From Podospora pseudocomata (lineage: Eukaryota > Ascomycota > Sordariomycetes > Sordariales > Podosporaceae): a stretch of DNA of 64,000 nucleotides. Position numbers and translations under genes: made by a program. Below, piece by piece: positions 11,267 through 22,669 of the stretch (its first letter is position 1; every line of letters begins with the position of its first letter). The notes under the pieces were generated by a model that saw only the letters and a list, made by a program, of their open reading frames with translations, did no database searches and was not told where the DNA came from. The stretch lies in contig NC_085889.1 of NCBI RefSeq assembly GCF_035222375.1, positions 3,968,001 through 4,032,000 of the forward strand, in the 5' to 3' direction.

Positions 11267-12764
11267 TCAATCCCTCCTCCATCGCGAGCCAAGCAAACTA
11301 AAGGCCCCAGACCCCCTCCCCTTCCCCTTCCCAAATCCCTTCCCCCACCCCTTCCCCCTCTTCCCCTTCCCCTTAACCCACTCCCCACCTCTCCCCGTCT
11401 TCAACTCCCCAAACCCAACCTCCATCTCCCTCCCATTCCAAACAGTATAATACCCCTTCAACACCGGTGTCCCCAAAACCCACGCCAGCCTCCCCCTAAT
11501 CGGCTCCCTCGCCGTCTGCGTCGGGCTGACAAACACCGCTTGACAGATCCCGGGCCTAGAGTCATCAAACACCCCCAGGTTAAAAGCCCCCTTCACCAAC
11601 CCCACCTCCACCGACCTCTCCCCAGTCCCAACCGTAAAAGTGATATCTTCCGTCCACGCGATCTCATCCAACACCTCACACGGCCCTCCCCAACTCCCAA
11701 GATTATCCAGCGGCCCAATCTCAGGCGAGAGAAAATTGTAGATTTGCGCCGCGGTGGTGAAATCAGGCGTGAGAATAATCGCCGACCCCGTGTCCAGCAG
11801 CGTGACGTCGTCACGGATTGCAGAACTGGTGTTGCTCAGGAGGTACTGGTTGTTGACTCTAACCGCTCCCAACCCCGCAACCCAACTCGCCCTCATAATC
11901 GAAAGCTGAACATCGAGGCCGATGGTGCGGACGGTAGAAGGGTAATACAACCTTGCATCCGTCCCCCCAACCGTCAACTGCGGTTTTGGCCCCAACAGAT
12001 AAAACCCAAACTCAGGCCCAAGATTACCACCAGTGTTGTTGATCCAGTTCCAATACGCCGTCTCAAACTCCGCCGTCGTGTTACTCGCCTGGTCTGGCCA
12101 AAAGTCTGTCGGTAGAGGTCCGAGACCAAAGATGCCATCTGCTGGTTGGGTCGCCAAGCCAGAGGAGTAATAATCGCAAAGCAGAAACTGCTGGCCATAG
12201 CCAGTGATAGAAGGGAAGGAGATAGCGACCGTATCCGTAACAGCCGTGCAGTTCGCTCCCTGGGAGGTATTCGTCGGCCTCGTCCCCCCGCCCGCCGTCC
12301 CAAAAAACAGCTGCAGCGGAATCCCTGGACTGGAAGAAAACGTCGACGACAAAAAAGGGTTGAACAAGTTCTGCTCTGGGGAGCATGTCGTGCAATTGTC
12401 CCGCGGGAGGAGGAGGTAAGGGGAACCAGTGTCAAAGATGACTTTGCTGTGTGTTGGGCAGAAGTGTTAGCTGATATAACAGACCAGAACAAGAAGAAGC
12501 TTACAATCTCTGCGGGGGAGTCCCGACAGTAATCTCACCCGCCCACTGAAGATCAGTCTTTCCCCTTCGCCAGACTTCGAGAGGGATGTTGACTCCCGAC
12601 GACCACGTCGACCCGACATCCTGCTGCGCTTCATTCCCTCCAAGCCCGGGGATTCTCCCAGGGAACCTGTAGATCTCGTATGGCTCGCGGCGGTCGATGG
12701 ACAGAGCTGATCCAGCAGCTACACAGAGCGCCGCGCTGGCGGTGAGTGAGAAGGGAAGCTTCAT
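11267..12764 (-). CDS. secreted pepsin-like aspartic protease (family A1)
   Basis: Two exons (12764-12505 and 12446-11267) joined across a 58 nt intron with GTAAGC donor, GCTAAC branch site and ACACAG acceptor give 479 residues. A signal peptide (MKLPFSLTASAALCVAAGSA) is followed by a propeptide, then WAGEITVGTPPQRF and the first active-site motif FDTGS at about 92-95. The second, LLDTGSAIILT, is at about 305-308. Both catalytic aspartates are present, as are WVLGTPVLKGYY near the C terminus and several N-glycosylation sites (NTS, NTT, NTSS). It would hydrolyse peptide bonds at acidic pH outside the cell. Unusual is the last ~45 residues, a Gly/Lys/Arg-rich tail (KGKGKRGKGWGKGFGKGKG) with no GPI signal. 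Start chosen at the ATG that begins the signal peptide. Confidence 0.92.
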
Positions 12765-13357
12765 GATACTGAGTGTTGGGCGAGGGGTATCTCGATCTTG
12801 AACGTAAAATGAGTGTCGTGGAAGCTGAAGCTCGTATCTCGTGAAGCATCCAAGCGGTTTGTGACGGTTCAAAGATCGCAAGAAAAAAAGAAGAAAAAGC
12901 AGGAAAATATCCTCTTAAAGAAGATCCCATCATCAAATATCATAGCAATGAAGCCATGTACAATTGTTTGTTGTTGACAATCCTTGGTGTGTCTCATCCA
13001 TCAACCTTGTGTTACGATTGTCTACCCCTGAGAGGATAATACCAAGATGTGAGACCCACCTGAATGCCAGGCACACGCTGCCAACAATCAGCATCATGGC
13101 GACCCGACAGAGCGGAACAATCCCAAGTAGCTTAGTATTATGCTCGGTCATCCGATCTGTCAAAAAATTCCAGCCCTTCTAGAAGAGGCTTGCGGAAGCA
13201 GGAGCAAGGGACAGTAGGCGATGGCGCAGGCAGGTCATCCAAGTGATCAAAATTATCAATTATGACGACATCAAATATCCAAAGAGCCATGTACACGTCG
13301 TCCCTGGTATTCTCCAAAACGCACGCAGACAAAAATAAATACCACAAGCCACCATTG
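12765..13357. other. intergenic between two minus-strand genes
   Basis: Holds the promoter of the aspartic protease gene and the 3' flank of the membrane protein gene to its right. Short frames here are not convincing. Confidence 0.5.
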
Positions 13358-14453
13358 TCATCTTTGCCCTTCCACAGGACCACGCATCGGCCCAGTCGTC
13401 GCAAGTTCAGTCGGTACATTATGCCCCATCCTAAAAGCCGTCGAGTCAGTCGCTGACAACTCCGCCATATTCGGGCTCGGCCCCATCGGCGGGGACTGGT
13501 GATAGTAGGTAGGCGTCTGCGAGAACTCCGAGACGGTTCGGCTGTGGCCGTGCGGTTGGTATGCTTGGAATGAGTGGTGTGGATCATATGGCGAAGGTGA
13601 TCCTCCAAGCCCTGCTTGCTTGGGCGGGTGACCGAATCCAGGGAAGGAATTTTGCAGATAAGGAGCTGAATGCTCGTCAGCTTTGAAAACGGGAGAAGTT
13701 GGGAAGGGACGTTGACTTACTGCTCTCGGGGCTGCTGAAGGTCGAGGTCACGGTTGGCTCATAGCCGACAGGTTTGAAGGTTGGAGTTGGCTGATAGCCA
13801 CCTGCCTCTGTCACGAATGGTCTGATGTGGTTTTCTTGACTCTGTCGTACATTGCGTCGCCATCTCCAGAGAAGGAAGGCAATGACGGCGAGGAAAAGGA
13901 CAGCAGCTCCTGCCGCTATGCCCCCGATTGCTGCCGGGGGAAGGCCACTGTTTGAGCTTGGCGTGGTGGTTGAGAGCTCTGGTCGCGGATCAACGCCCGT
14001 GGTTGGAGTTGGTGTGGCGGTTGGTGTGCTTTGAGTTGTCGAGGTCGGCTCAATGCTAGTGGTCGTGGGTGAAGCTCCAACGAAGATTTGGCGATTATCC
14101 GGGTCAGGACTGAGGCGGGCAGCAACAAGCCGGTCGGTCGGGCACGATCCTCTATGACATGGGTTTATCTTGCAACAACCCAAGAAGGGTGGTGTGTTGC
14201 CAGCACAGGTCCACCACAATGCGCTCGAATCCAAACTGTCGCATTCCTGGGCTGGAAGATCAAGGTAGCTGTCCTTGGAGAAGGATGCTGGCCGAAGGTT
14301 TTCTGGAGGACACGTTCCCGGTTCTCTCTGATACCCAGTGGTGCACGGGTTGATGGTGCAGCAGCCGATGAACTCAGTCTTCTTTCCAAGACACACATAA
14401 AAGCTGCCACCACTGGGGCAACTCGCGCCGAGGGAAGGAGGGATGTTTGCCAT
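13358..14453 (-). CDS. single-pass membrane protein with two CC...NPC repeats
   Basis: Two exons (14453-13721 and 13665-13358) joined across a 55 nt intron (GTAAGT, GCTGAC, TTCAG) give 346 residues. The N-terminal half has two copies of a cysteine module, FIGCCTINPC (about 29-37) and FLGCCKINPC (about 90-99), each preceded by a Cys-containing aromatic segment. A Thr/Ser/Pro-rich stalk (126-170) leads to one transmembrane helix (about 174-196, ending WRWRR). The cytoplasmic tail contains Tyr/Pro/Ser/Gln motifs and extends into exon 2. The layout resembles a surface receptor or wall sensor. Proteins of this layout are common in sordariomycetes but have no assigned function that I can name. No cleavable signal peptide precedes the first repeat, so insertion would rely on the internal helix. 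Confidence 0.82.
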
Positions 14454-16382
14454 GTCTGAGATAGCAACGTTCAGAGATCAAAACAAAGATGAAAGGGGAG
14501 ACTGACAGAGCACCAAAGTCGCACATTGTCCACGAAAGAAAAGAGGGGCGAACACAGCAGAATATCAATCCCAGACCTCATCCACTATCGTTAACCAGGC
14601 TGTAGAGCCTGCAGCTGACACAATGAGAAAGCTACAGTATGCACCCTTACCCGCTCTGGACATGGAGCCCTGCCAGTGAATCTCAACACCAACATCGATA
14701 GCTGCAAGCCCACCGCACACCCACTATGCAGCCGGATACTTCATAGCCACAATGTGCCATGTTCGTGTTGAGCTTCATCAACTAGCTACATGACGTCAAT
14801 CCCACCTTTCCTTTTGCCTCCATGAGTTGCATTGCCTCAGTGTCGACCATGTTTCGTTCCGTTTATTTGTTTCATCGTCTTGAAACTCAAAGGGCACTTT
14901 TCAAGAACCACACTCTTGGCAATAATAGCACTTTCATGAGCCGGCGAGGGTCCAGACCGCTACGGCAATCTCCAATCCCCTAGCGGATGAGGCTGAACTA
15001 GCCCCTGCCCCAGCAAAGAAGAAGAAAGAACCACACCAGGTCCCGATAATCCCAAATAAGCACTTAGACTCCAGACAGTGTCCGCCCAGAGCGCCACTCT
15101 CCCTCATCATCCTAGTTGGCAAAATGAGAGGCGCGAAGAAAGAGCTGGCAGAAAGCCAAGGTTTTTGGCAATCGTATTTGACAACAGGCATCTGCAACTC
15201 TGAATTAAAATAACAAGTGAAACATTTCTGCCTCAGTCAACCACTGGTGCCAAGTTGTGATGGGGTGCTGCAGCCGGGCGGGGTTTGCATGGTGGTGGTG
15301 GTGGTGGTGGTGGTGGTGGTGGGAGACAAACAGCCTAGTAAAAGATGGCGTCGGGACCAAGACAAGGCTGGCACAAAATGGTCTGGGCATTTGAGCTTGG
15401 GTTGTCGGATGGAGTTGGTTGAGTTTGGGGGCCGGGAAGGAAGGGCGGACCGAGGGTTTGATCCGAGTGGTCGGGATTGAGGAGGGACGAGGGTTGTGGT
15501 ACTGGCGATGAAAGTGAGGGTTTGGTGATGGTGTTGCTGCGCTGTGTTTGGTGGTGGATGTGGGTTGCGGTCTCGTTTCGACTGGAGGGATGTTGGATGC
15601 CGAGCACAAAGTCAAAAGGCATGAGAACTCTGCAGGAGCAAGACTTGGGGATATAAGTGCCTGGTTTGGAAGACTTAGCACCAGCCGAAACAACAGGGAG
15701 TAAGCTTGGGCTGTTTGGTCCAGTGGTATGGCTACGGCACCACTTCGATCCAAACTGAGAGAGACTAGGCAACACCGTGAGCCTGAGAACCCTGGACGAC
15801 GGGAACGCCCCGAGTTCAACTCCCAGCAGGTGGTCGGGCACGGAACTCTTTTGCATTTTTTTCTTCCAACACCAAACTGACATTTTGCCCTCTGCGATCC
15901 AATTTTTGATCACCATCCACCATCTAAGCCTCCTTCCGTGACGACTTGGGTCTTTAGGGCTCGATCGTGGTCAATGGATGGCCAAGCAGGCTTTTGACGG
16001 CAAACATCACCTTGTCCTACGACTCTGTTTTGTATGGCAGTCAAGTTGTCTCGCCCACTGCCAATCCCAGCTTTGCACCCGAGATCAACTATATATGACT
16101 CACCACCTTCCTTCCCGGCGTGACTGGCAAACACGATTTGAAGTTCAGGATATGAGGTGTTTATGGGACTTGCCGCCGCTTGCGACGCCGGTGCCAGGAG
16201 GTAACGGTGACAGTCGCACGCCAGCTCAGCAGTCACACTGCTCGATGCATGGAACAAAGATGGAATGGGGCCGTCGTCAACTCAAGGCAATAGGACGACG
16301 ACGCATCATTTCTCGGCCCAGGCATAACTACCTTGAATTGCCTACAACGGGTGGGAATCGTCCAACTTCGTCGCTATTGATG
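14454..16382. other. intergenic, low-complexity
   Basis: About 1.9 kb. It contains a (GGT)n microsatellite near 15300 and long but composition-biased open frames on both strands that I do not accept as genes. A tRNA-like A-box/B-box sequence at about 15707-15830 was examined and rejected. Confidence 0.5.
15291..15321. repeat. (GGT)n microsatellite
   Basis: About ten uninterrupted GGT/GTG units. On the minus strand it would read as a run of histidines in an otherwise unconvincing frame, so it is treated as simple repeat DNA. Confidence 0.9.
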
Positions 16383-17376
16383 ATGGCCTTCACACGTGTA
16401 CGCACCATGATGCTGTTGCTTCTCAGCAACAGCAGCACCGTCTGCCATGCAATACCATCTCCAAACCTCAAAATCCAAACCTATATTACGCACCATAGTG
16501 GCAATACGGATGAGGTGCTGAATGTCCCCTTGTACCGGTACGTCGTAACCCCAAAATCTCCGCAAATTGTTTTTTCCCACCCCAAACTGTTCCTAAGAAA
16601 GTGTCTCGCGTGCCAGGACCACAGTCACAAATGCCATGATAGCCTCGGGGCCGAACTCCCAGTCTGCCCGAGAGAGTAACAGCAATATGTCGTGCTTCTC
16701 CCTCGGTTACGGTCTTTCAGCTCGAGACTGCGAGTACATGGCGTCAATCGGCATGTTCGACCAAGGCCGGAACGCCATCTACAACAACGGCAAGATGTGG
16801 ATTGGGCGGGACGGGCCGAATACCTTCACCTTCATCAACGGTGCTGGGGTGCCGATCATTCTCGTCATGTGGTACGCTTTCAACAAGGACAACACTTCCA
16901 GTTTCATGAATATCCGCCGTCCCGAGATCACGTACTCACTCCCCGAGACCGGAAGCGCAGTCGAGATCTCTGCTGCGAATGAGGTGCCGGGGGGTTGGTC
17001 GATGATTTACAACTACTCTACTCCGCTGAGCGAGTATGGGCAGATCAGGAACACGTTCGGGGAGTTCAGCACGGGCGATTACGCCACGGTTGATGTGTCG
17101 AGGTTGGTGAATATGGCGGGAAACTCGGTGACCGTTAGAGTGTTTGGCCACCAGCCTGTCGACACCACTCTACAGCCTGTATGCGTCACTGATATGCGCA
17201 CTTGCGCGTATGTGTGCACCAGCAAGAGTGTGGGATCGTGCGGAGCGACGGGGAGTTATCAGTTGGTGAACTGTGGCGGACCCAACGCAGTGGAGGGGGT
17301 TGATGAACACGGGAATCCCACCGGCGGTTGTCAGGGGTGGACGAATGGGGGGCATATCGAAGTTATTTTCCTTTGA
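16383..17376 (+). CDS. secreted cysteine-containing protein, effector-like
   Basis: Exons 16383-16537 and 16617-17376 joined across a 79 nt intron (GTACGT donor, TGCCAG acceptor, frame kept) give 304 residues. Exon 1 supplies a signal-peptide-like start (MAFTRVRTMMLLLLSNSST, then VCHA). Exon 2 is the well-supported part: MSCFSLGYGLSARDCEYM, PNTFTFINGAGVPIILVMWY, and a cysteine-rich C-terminal region (VCVTDMRTCAYVCTSK, GSCGATG, VNCGG) ending NGGHIEVIFL. The beta-rich, cysteine-linked layout looks like a secreted effector or thaumatin-like fold, but I do not recognise the family with certainty. The start codon could also be the ATG at 16407. Exon 2 coding is likely; the exon 1 link is an inference. 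Confidence 0.6.
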
Positions 17377-17829
17377 GTTTTGGGGATTTGGACGGGAATC
17401 GGCGGCTGTTTGTTGGGGGAAAAAAAAACCAGAACGAGGGTTGAGAGTGGGGCGTTGAAAGGGAAATTTGACAATGTTTGATTTCTACTCTCATTATATT
17501 CGATACGAATAACCAAAACAATGGACTGGGGTAAGAGCCACAGCCTGGAAATGACTGCTCATGAAAAGTGAAGGGATTCCGAAGTTGCCTTGTGGTTGGC
17601 AGTGGATCATCAGATCGCAGGGGCCTGTAGGGCGATTGATAAGCTGTGTGGCTGTTATCAGATGGTCGCACAATGCCCCACTTCGCGACCACATCATCTG
17701 GGAGCACTGACCGTCTCACCACGGCAGATTCACCAGTGATGCTTTGTTGCACCTTTCTTTCTCTTCTCTCAGAAGAAAAAGTTGCCGAATCATTGTTTCA
17801 TCGCTGATTTTGGCCAAGCACACGTGAAA
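17377..17829. other. intergenic between two plus-strand genes
   Basis: 3' flank of the secreted protein gene and promoter/leader of SFH5. A CT-rich stretch (CCTTTCTTTCTCTTCTCTC) about 60 bp before the SFH5 start is typical of fungal leaders. No gene seen. Confidence 0.55.
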
Positions 17830-18941
17830 ATGAGCGACGCAAACAAAACCACCGACGTTGTGGCTCCCGCCGACGCGCCGGTAGTCGCACCGGAGCCCGT
17901 CACCGCCACGGCCCCAGCTACCGAACCCGCTGCGAAGCCGGAGGCGCCCGTTACCACCGCCATCACCTCAGCCACAGAGCCCACCGCTACCGCCACAACC
18001 ACCACTGCTGCGCCTGCCGCTACAGAGACAACCGGTGATGCCAAACCTGAGACAGAAAAGGAAGCCTCTCCACTCGCCCAGCTCTGGGAAGCCGCCAAGA
18101 ACCATGGTCACCCTGAGATCTGGGGTGTGCCCCTTGCCGACCCGGCCAACCACATTCCCAGCCAGATCGTTTTCCAAAAGTATCTCAACGCCAACGATGG
18201 CGACCTCGCCAAGGCCAGAGACCAGCTGATCAAGACTTTGGACTGGCGCAAGAAGTCTGACCCGTTGGACCTGGTGCGCAGGATGTACTCCAAGTCCAAG
18301 TTTGAAGGGCTGGGGTTTGTCACCACCTATGTCGTGGACGGCAAGGAGGTTGATGAACCCGAGGAGAGAGAGATCTTCACCTGGAACATCTACGGTGGTG
18401 TGAAGAGCATTGATGAGACCTTTGGCAATCTGGAGGAGTAGGTTCCCCTGACAAGTCTCACTGCAGTAGTCAGCTAACTCGCAACAGGTTCATCAACTGG
18501 CGTGTCGCCCTCATGGAACTCGCCCTCCAAGAGCTCAACATCTGCGGCGCCATCAAGCCCATCACCGCCGACTACGACCCCTACAAGCTCTTCCAGGTCC
18601 ATGACTACAAGTCCATCTCCTTCCTCCGCTCCCCTCCTCACGTCAAGTCTGCCAGCGCCGAGACCATCAAGGTCTTTGCGCAGAACTACCCCGAGCTGCT
18701 CAAGGAGAAGTTCTTTGTCAATGTCCCAGCTATCATGGGCTTTGTCTACGGCTTCATGAAGCTGTTTGTCGCTCCCAAGACCATCAAGAAGTTCCATCCC
18801 ATGTCCAATGGCGCGAACCTGGCCAAGGAGTTTGCCGAGAGCAGGATCAAGGGGCTGGGGGAGAAGTTGCCGGCTGAGTACGGTGGTAAGGGCGGGGAGT
18901 TGAAGGCTGTGGGGAAGGAGCCTTTTTTGACGGCGGAGTAA
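17830..18941 (+). CDS. SFH5: phosphatidylinositol transfer protein SFH5 (Sec14-like)
   Basis: Exons 17830-18437 and 18488-18941, joined across a 50 nt intron (GTAGGT, GCTAAC, CAACAG), give 353 residues. The first ~80 residues are an Ala/Pro/Thr-rich acidic stretch. Then comes a CRAL-TRIO N-terminal helical region with LAKARDQLIKTLDWRK (about 134-149), followed by the CRAL-TRIO lipid-binding domain: EIFTWNIYGG, FINWRVALMELA, FQVHDYKSISFLR and the hallmark ELLKEKFFVNVPAIMGFVYG. SFH5 proteins exchange phosphatidylinositol between membranes and sit at the ER, plasma membrane and microsomes. Family length (about 320-360) and domain order agree. The ATG at 17830 (GTGAAAATGAG) is used; an upstream in-frame ATG at 17782 would add 16 residues. 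Confidence 0.92.
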
Positions 18942-19332
18942 TTGGTCGATTGGAATCTGTTTAGGATCAATGGATTGGTAATGGCAAGAAAAGGAACAGC
19001 AGGGGCTGATAGAGGGAATCGGTACAGAATGGCCTGTCTGTTTGTTAATGCAGAAAGAAATGGACTACACCAGAAATTGGCGACTACCATCATCACGAAG
19101 TGTGATGCCTGAATTGCGTCAGCCTGTTTTTATGTAACGTGCATAAGTATTGAACTTGAATAACCCCGCATTCCACATGGTGCTGTTTGGAGGACCCCAC
19201 CTTTTTTGTGTAGCTAGCTATTTCTCTGAAGAACCGAGTTTTGAACGGCGCTGTTTTTGTCACTACATCGTTGCCATCGCGCCCTCAGCTCATCCCCCAG
19301 ACCACTGGAACTGCCTTACCTACTGTGACAAA
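18942..19332. other. intergenic between SFH5 and glyoxalase-fold gene
   Basis: 3' flank of SFH5 and promoter of the next gene. No feature recognised. Confidence 0.5.
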
Positions 19333-19892
19333 ATGCCCCTCATAACCGGCCTCCACCATGTCTGTCCCGTCCCGTCCCCTCCTTGACTTGGCTGTAGCTA
19401 ATATTCCATGGCAGGTCAACCTCATCGTCCCACCCAACACCCTCCCCGAAGCCAACGCCTTCTACGGGAAGACGTTGGGTCTGACGCCCCGGCCGGTGCC
19501 GCAGTTGCAGAAGGACAGGCTGGCGTGGTTTGATATCGGGACGTCGGGGCAGCAGGTTCATATTGCTTTTGGGAGGCCAGAGGTTGATTTCACTGAGGAG
19601 GCGAAAGGGGCGTCGAGGCATCCGTGTTTCAAGGTGGGGAGTTTGGGGGAGCTGGGGGAGTTGCAGAGGAGGGTTTGGGGGCATTTTAGGGGGGTGGGGG
19701 AGGAGTGGGAACGGGGAAGGCCGTTGGGGTGTGATGAGCCGGGGAAGGAGGATTCTGGTGAGTACTCATGAGGAGGGATATTGTAGGGGGAATGGTACTA
19801 ACGGGTGGTTAACAGGTGCGAAAGGGGTCGAGTACCCGACGAGGTTCTTTGCGAGGGATTATGCAGGGAATCGGTTGGAATTTACGCTGTGA
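19333..19892 (+). CDS. glyoxalase/bleomycin resistance (VOC) fold protein
   Basis: Three exons: 19333-19359 (27 nt), 19415-19757 and 19816-19892, giving 148 residues. The small first exon encodes MPLITGLHH and splices (GTCTGT, AGCTAA, GGCAG) to VNLIVPPNTLPEANAFYG, rebuilding the usual start of this family. The body has GLTPRPVPQLQKDRLAWFDI, QQVHIAFG and SRHPCFKV. The short last exon gives VEYPTRFFARDYAGNRLEF, the typical final beta strand with its metal-ligand Glu. The His of GLHHVNL, the His of QVHIAFG and the Glu of RLEF are the likely metal ligands. VOC proteins act as lyases, isomerases or dioxygenases on small molecules; the substrate cannot be told. Intron 2 has GTGAGT and TACTAAC/TTAACAG signals. 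Confidence 0.85.
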
Positions 19893-20551
19893 GGGGGGGT
19901 GATGATGGGGATGGGGTCTTGGGGTTGTGTTCAGTAATCATCAGGTGATTGGGATGGCTTTCATGTCAGCTATGCTAATTGATCATGATAGTACTGAATT
20001 TGGATTTTGTTGGCTTCATACCTATTCTTGGATAAGGCTGATCGAGGCCCGGTAATCCCGTTCCCATTGCGGCCGAGTGCGGGTTTCTCATGACATTCCC
20101 CTGTCAATCGTCATTCAGAATCCTAATATCTGCAAGTTCACGCTCAGACGTTCCTCACAGTTACATCAAGACCAAATGCTGGGTTATGCTGGTAGAGCAT
20201 GCAGCTGCTATTGGTAAACCCTGCTCTGACTCAGCGACCCGAACAATAGAATCTTCTTCGGATGTTCCACGCATACTTCTTTTCAGGGAGGCAAAGTTCC
20301 CGCCAATGATTTGGAAGGTGCTGTGCTTGGGCTCATTATGGGTGAGCACTTGCTTCTTGGCTTCACATATCGGGTTGGTGAGATGCCGACCCCGCGCCTA
20401 CGATCAATGAGCGACCTCGAGAGGTGGAGATGGAGGTGGAATGTTACACTCAAAAGGGTAGGTATCTTGCAGCCTGATGCGGATAAAAAGGGTGGTCTGC
20501 TTGCCTGTTCCACCCTTGAATCTCTTTTGCTGATCTTAACATCCTTCCAAG
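19893..20551. other. intergenic, promoter of GMC gene
   Basis: About 0.66 kb. A TATA-like GGATAAAAAG lies at 20481-20490, about 65 bp before the GMC start codon. No coding region accepted. Confidence 0.5.
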
Positions 20552-22393
20552 ATGGCAACGGACGAGATCTATGACTTTATCATTGTTGGTGGTAGGTAGC
20601 GATCAGTGACCCTTGTTTGCATGCTGATTATGGTACTAACAATGCTACAGGTGGTCCAGCTGGCAGCACTCTGGCGTATGGCCTGTCTCAATGCCCGAAG
20701 CCGCCCAAAGTTCTCATCCTTGAGGCAGGTGGTGACAATGAAGACAAGAACCTTCGTGTCGATGGTCAGCGCTGGTTGACGTTCATGAAAGAGGGGATGA
20801 ACTGGGGATATAAAACCACCCCTCAAGAATTTTGCAATAACCGTGAGATTGACTACTCTCGTGGTAAAGGCCTTGGCGGATCAACCGCCATCAACTTTGG
20901 TGTCTTTACCGTGGGTGCCAAAGACGACTACGAAACTTGGGCCGAGATGACCGGAGATGATGACTTTGCATGGGACAAGATCAACGACCGGTTCAAGAGG
21001 ATTGTGACAGTGCACCCGGAAGTTCCTCCGGGGACAGATAAGAAGTATGCCTCGCTCACACAAAATGGCAGCAATGGTCCGGTCCACGTAGGGTATGCCG
21101 CTGAGTTCGAAGAGGACCTCCTCCCGCTTCTTGATCAGTTCGAGCAAGGCGGCTTCCCCCTAAACTCAGACCACAATTCTGGCAACCCTCTGGGCATGTC
21201 GGTTCTCATCAGTTCAGCCTATCGCGGCCTCAGATCAACAAGCAAAGACCTTCTTGCCAACCTCCCGCCGAGTTTCACCGTCTTGATCAACTCCCCCGTG
21301 CAGAGGATCATTTTCGACTCCAACAAGAAAGCCGCCGGCGTCGAGTCCAACTCTCGGGTCTTTCACGCCAAGAACGAAGTCCTTCTCTCCGCTGGCGCCC
21401 TGGACTCGCCTCGGGTTTTAATACACTCCGGCGTCGGCCCGGCAGATCAGCTCTCCCAGTTCAATATCCCGATCATTGCTGACATCCCCTCGGTCGGCCA
21501 GAATCTCCGCGACCACTGCTTCGTCCCGCTTGTATACAAACGCTCACCCAATTCCATCACGCCTCTCTCCTCCCGTTCAGCCTTTTGGTCTGATCAGACA
21601 CAGATGGATCTGGCTCTTGAGCAGTGGAAGACCAACCCTGGTGCTACACCCGTCAACCCCTGGGGCAAATACGCCTGTGAACTCGGCATTGGCTTCTTCA
21701 AGCTTGACTCTATAACCAGCTCAAAGGAGTTCCTGTCCCTGCCAGAAGAGGAGAAGAAATACTTGAACAAAGAGACCATTCCGCATTACGAAGTCATCAC
21801 GCACTTCCCCATGCATTGGTTTCTCCCAGGCTTTCCCGCAAACCGAGGAACCAACACTCTTATCGATTACACCTGCTTCTTGGTCTTCCTCTACAACGCC
21901 CAGACTTTGGGGACTGTCAGACTCCAATCATCTGACCCGGCGGTGCCATTGTTGTTTGACCCCAGGTTCTTGGCTCATGAGTTTGACCGGAAGGCTGCCG
22001 TGGAGTCATTGAGGGAGATAGTCAAGTTTACTGAGAGTGAAAATTTCAAGCAGGGGGTGGATGTGGATGGGATTATTGCTGGCCCGAAGGGGAAGGACGC
22101 CGGTGATGAGGAACTGCTGGAGTATTGGAAGGAAAATATCTCTAGTAGTTGGCACATGACGGGGACGTGTAAAATGGGGGAGGTGGTGGATGCTGACTTT
22201 AAGGTGAAGGGGGTGGAGGGGGTGAGGGTGGTGGATATGAGTGCTGTGCCTGTGTTGGTCAGTGGGCATACACAGGCTGTTGCTTGTAAGTGAATTTTCT
22301 TGGAGTTGAAGTGTGAGGCCTATGGCTAACATGAGGGTAGATGTTACGGGATATACGGCCGCGGAGAAGATTTTGAGAGAGTATGGGCTTTGA
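20552..22393 (+). CDS. GMC-family FAD-dependent oxidoreductase
   Basis: Three exons (20552-20591, 20651-22285, 22341-22393) give 575 residues. The 40 nt first exon encodes MATDEIYDFIIVGG and joins across GTAGGT...GCTACAG to complete the FAD-binding GGGPAGS motif (about 13-19). Other GMC landmarks follow: VLILEAGGDNEDKN, YSRGKGLGGSTAIN, LLSAGALDSPRVLIHSGVGP (GMC signature 2), SSWHMTGTCKMG with the catalytic His at about 515, and a second His in VSGHTQAVAY at about 553. The last exon (GTAAGT, GCTAAC, GGTAG) adds the C-terminal helix ending REYGL. There is no signal peptide, so it is probably cytosolic, unlike secreted aryl-alcohol or glucose oxidases. It would oxidise an alcohol using FAD; the substrate is unknown. 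Confidence 0.92.
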
Positions 22394-22669
22394 GCTAAAT
22401 GAATTATAGAGATGAAAGATCAGTACGGTAGAAATGCTATGTAGGCCGTGCGGCATTAAATGGTGACCAAGCGGGGGTATCTTTGGTCAAAATCACCTGG
22501 TATGGCACCTGTGAAATCTCTAATCCCATATCCCGTATAGCGCCCATTTCACACGGCGTCGTGTGATAAACTCCGCAGGGTTCAAGAACTCTGATCTGAA
22601 AAATCCATGGTCAAAAACATCGCCAGGAAATCATCGTGTCTGTGTGACAGACTTGCCTAAACGCGTCCC

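Noticed and set aside
11264-12115. Long Pro/Arg-rich plus-strand frame
   Set aside because: It lies antisense to the aspartic protease exon and its composition mirrors that gene's codon bias.
15707-15830. tRNA-like sequence with an A-box (TGGTCCAGTGG) and B-box-like GAGTTCAACTC, resembling the 5' half of tRNA-Pro
   Set aside because: The acceptor stem halves do not pair, the T stem has mismatches, no anticodon loop with U33 could be placed even with an intron, and the spacing fits no tRNA class. It may be a decayed tRNA, but support is too weak.
15205-15916. Minus-strand frames with a histidine run
   Set aside because: The run is the (GGT)n microsatellite; the rest is Ser/Pro/Thr low complexity with no start context or splice support.
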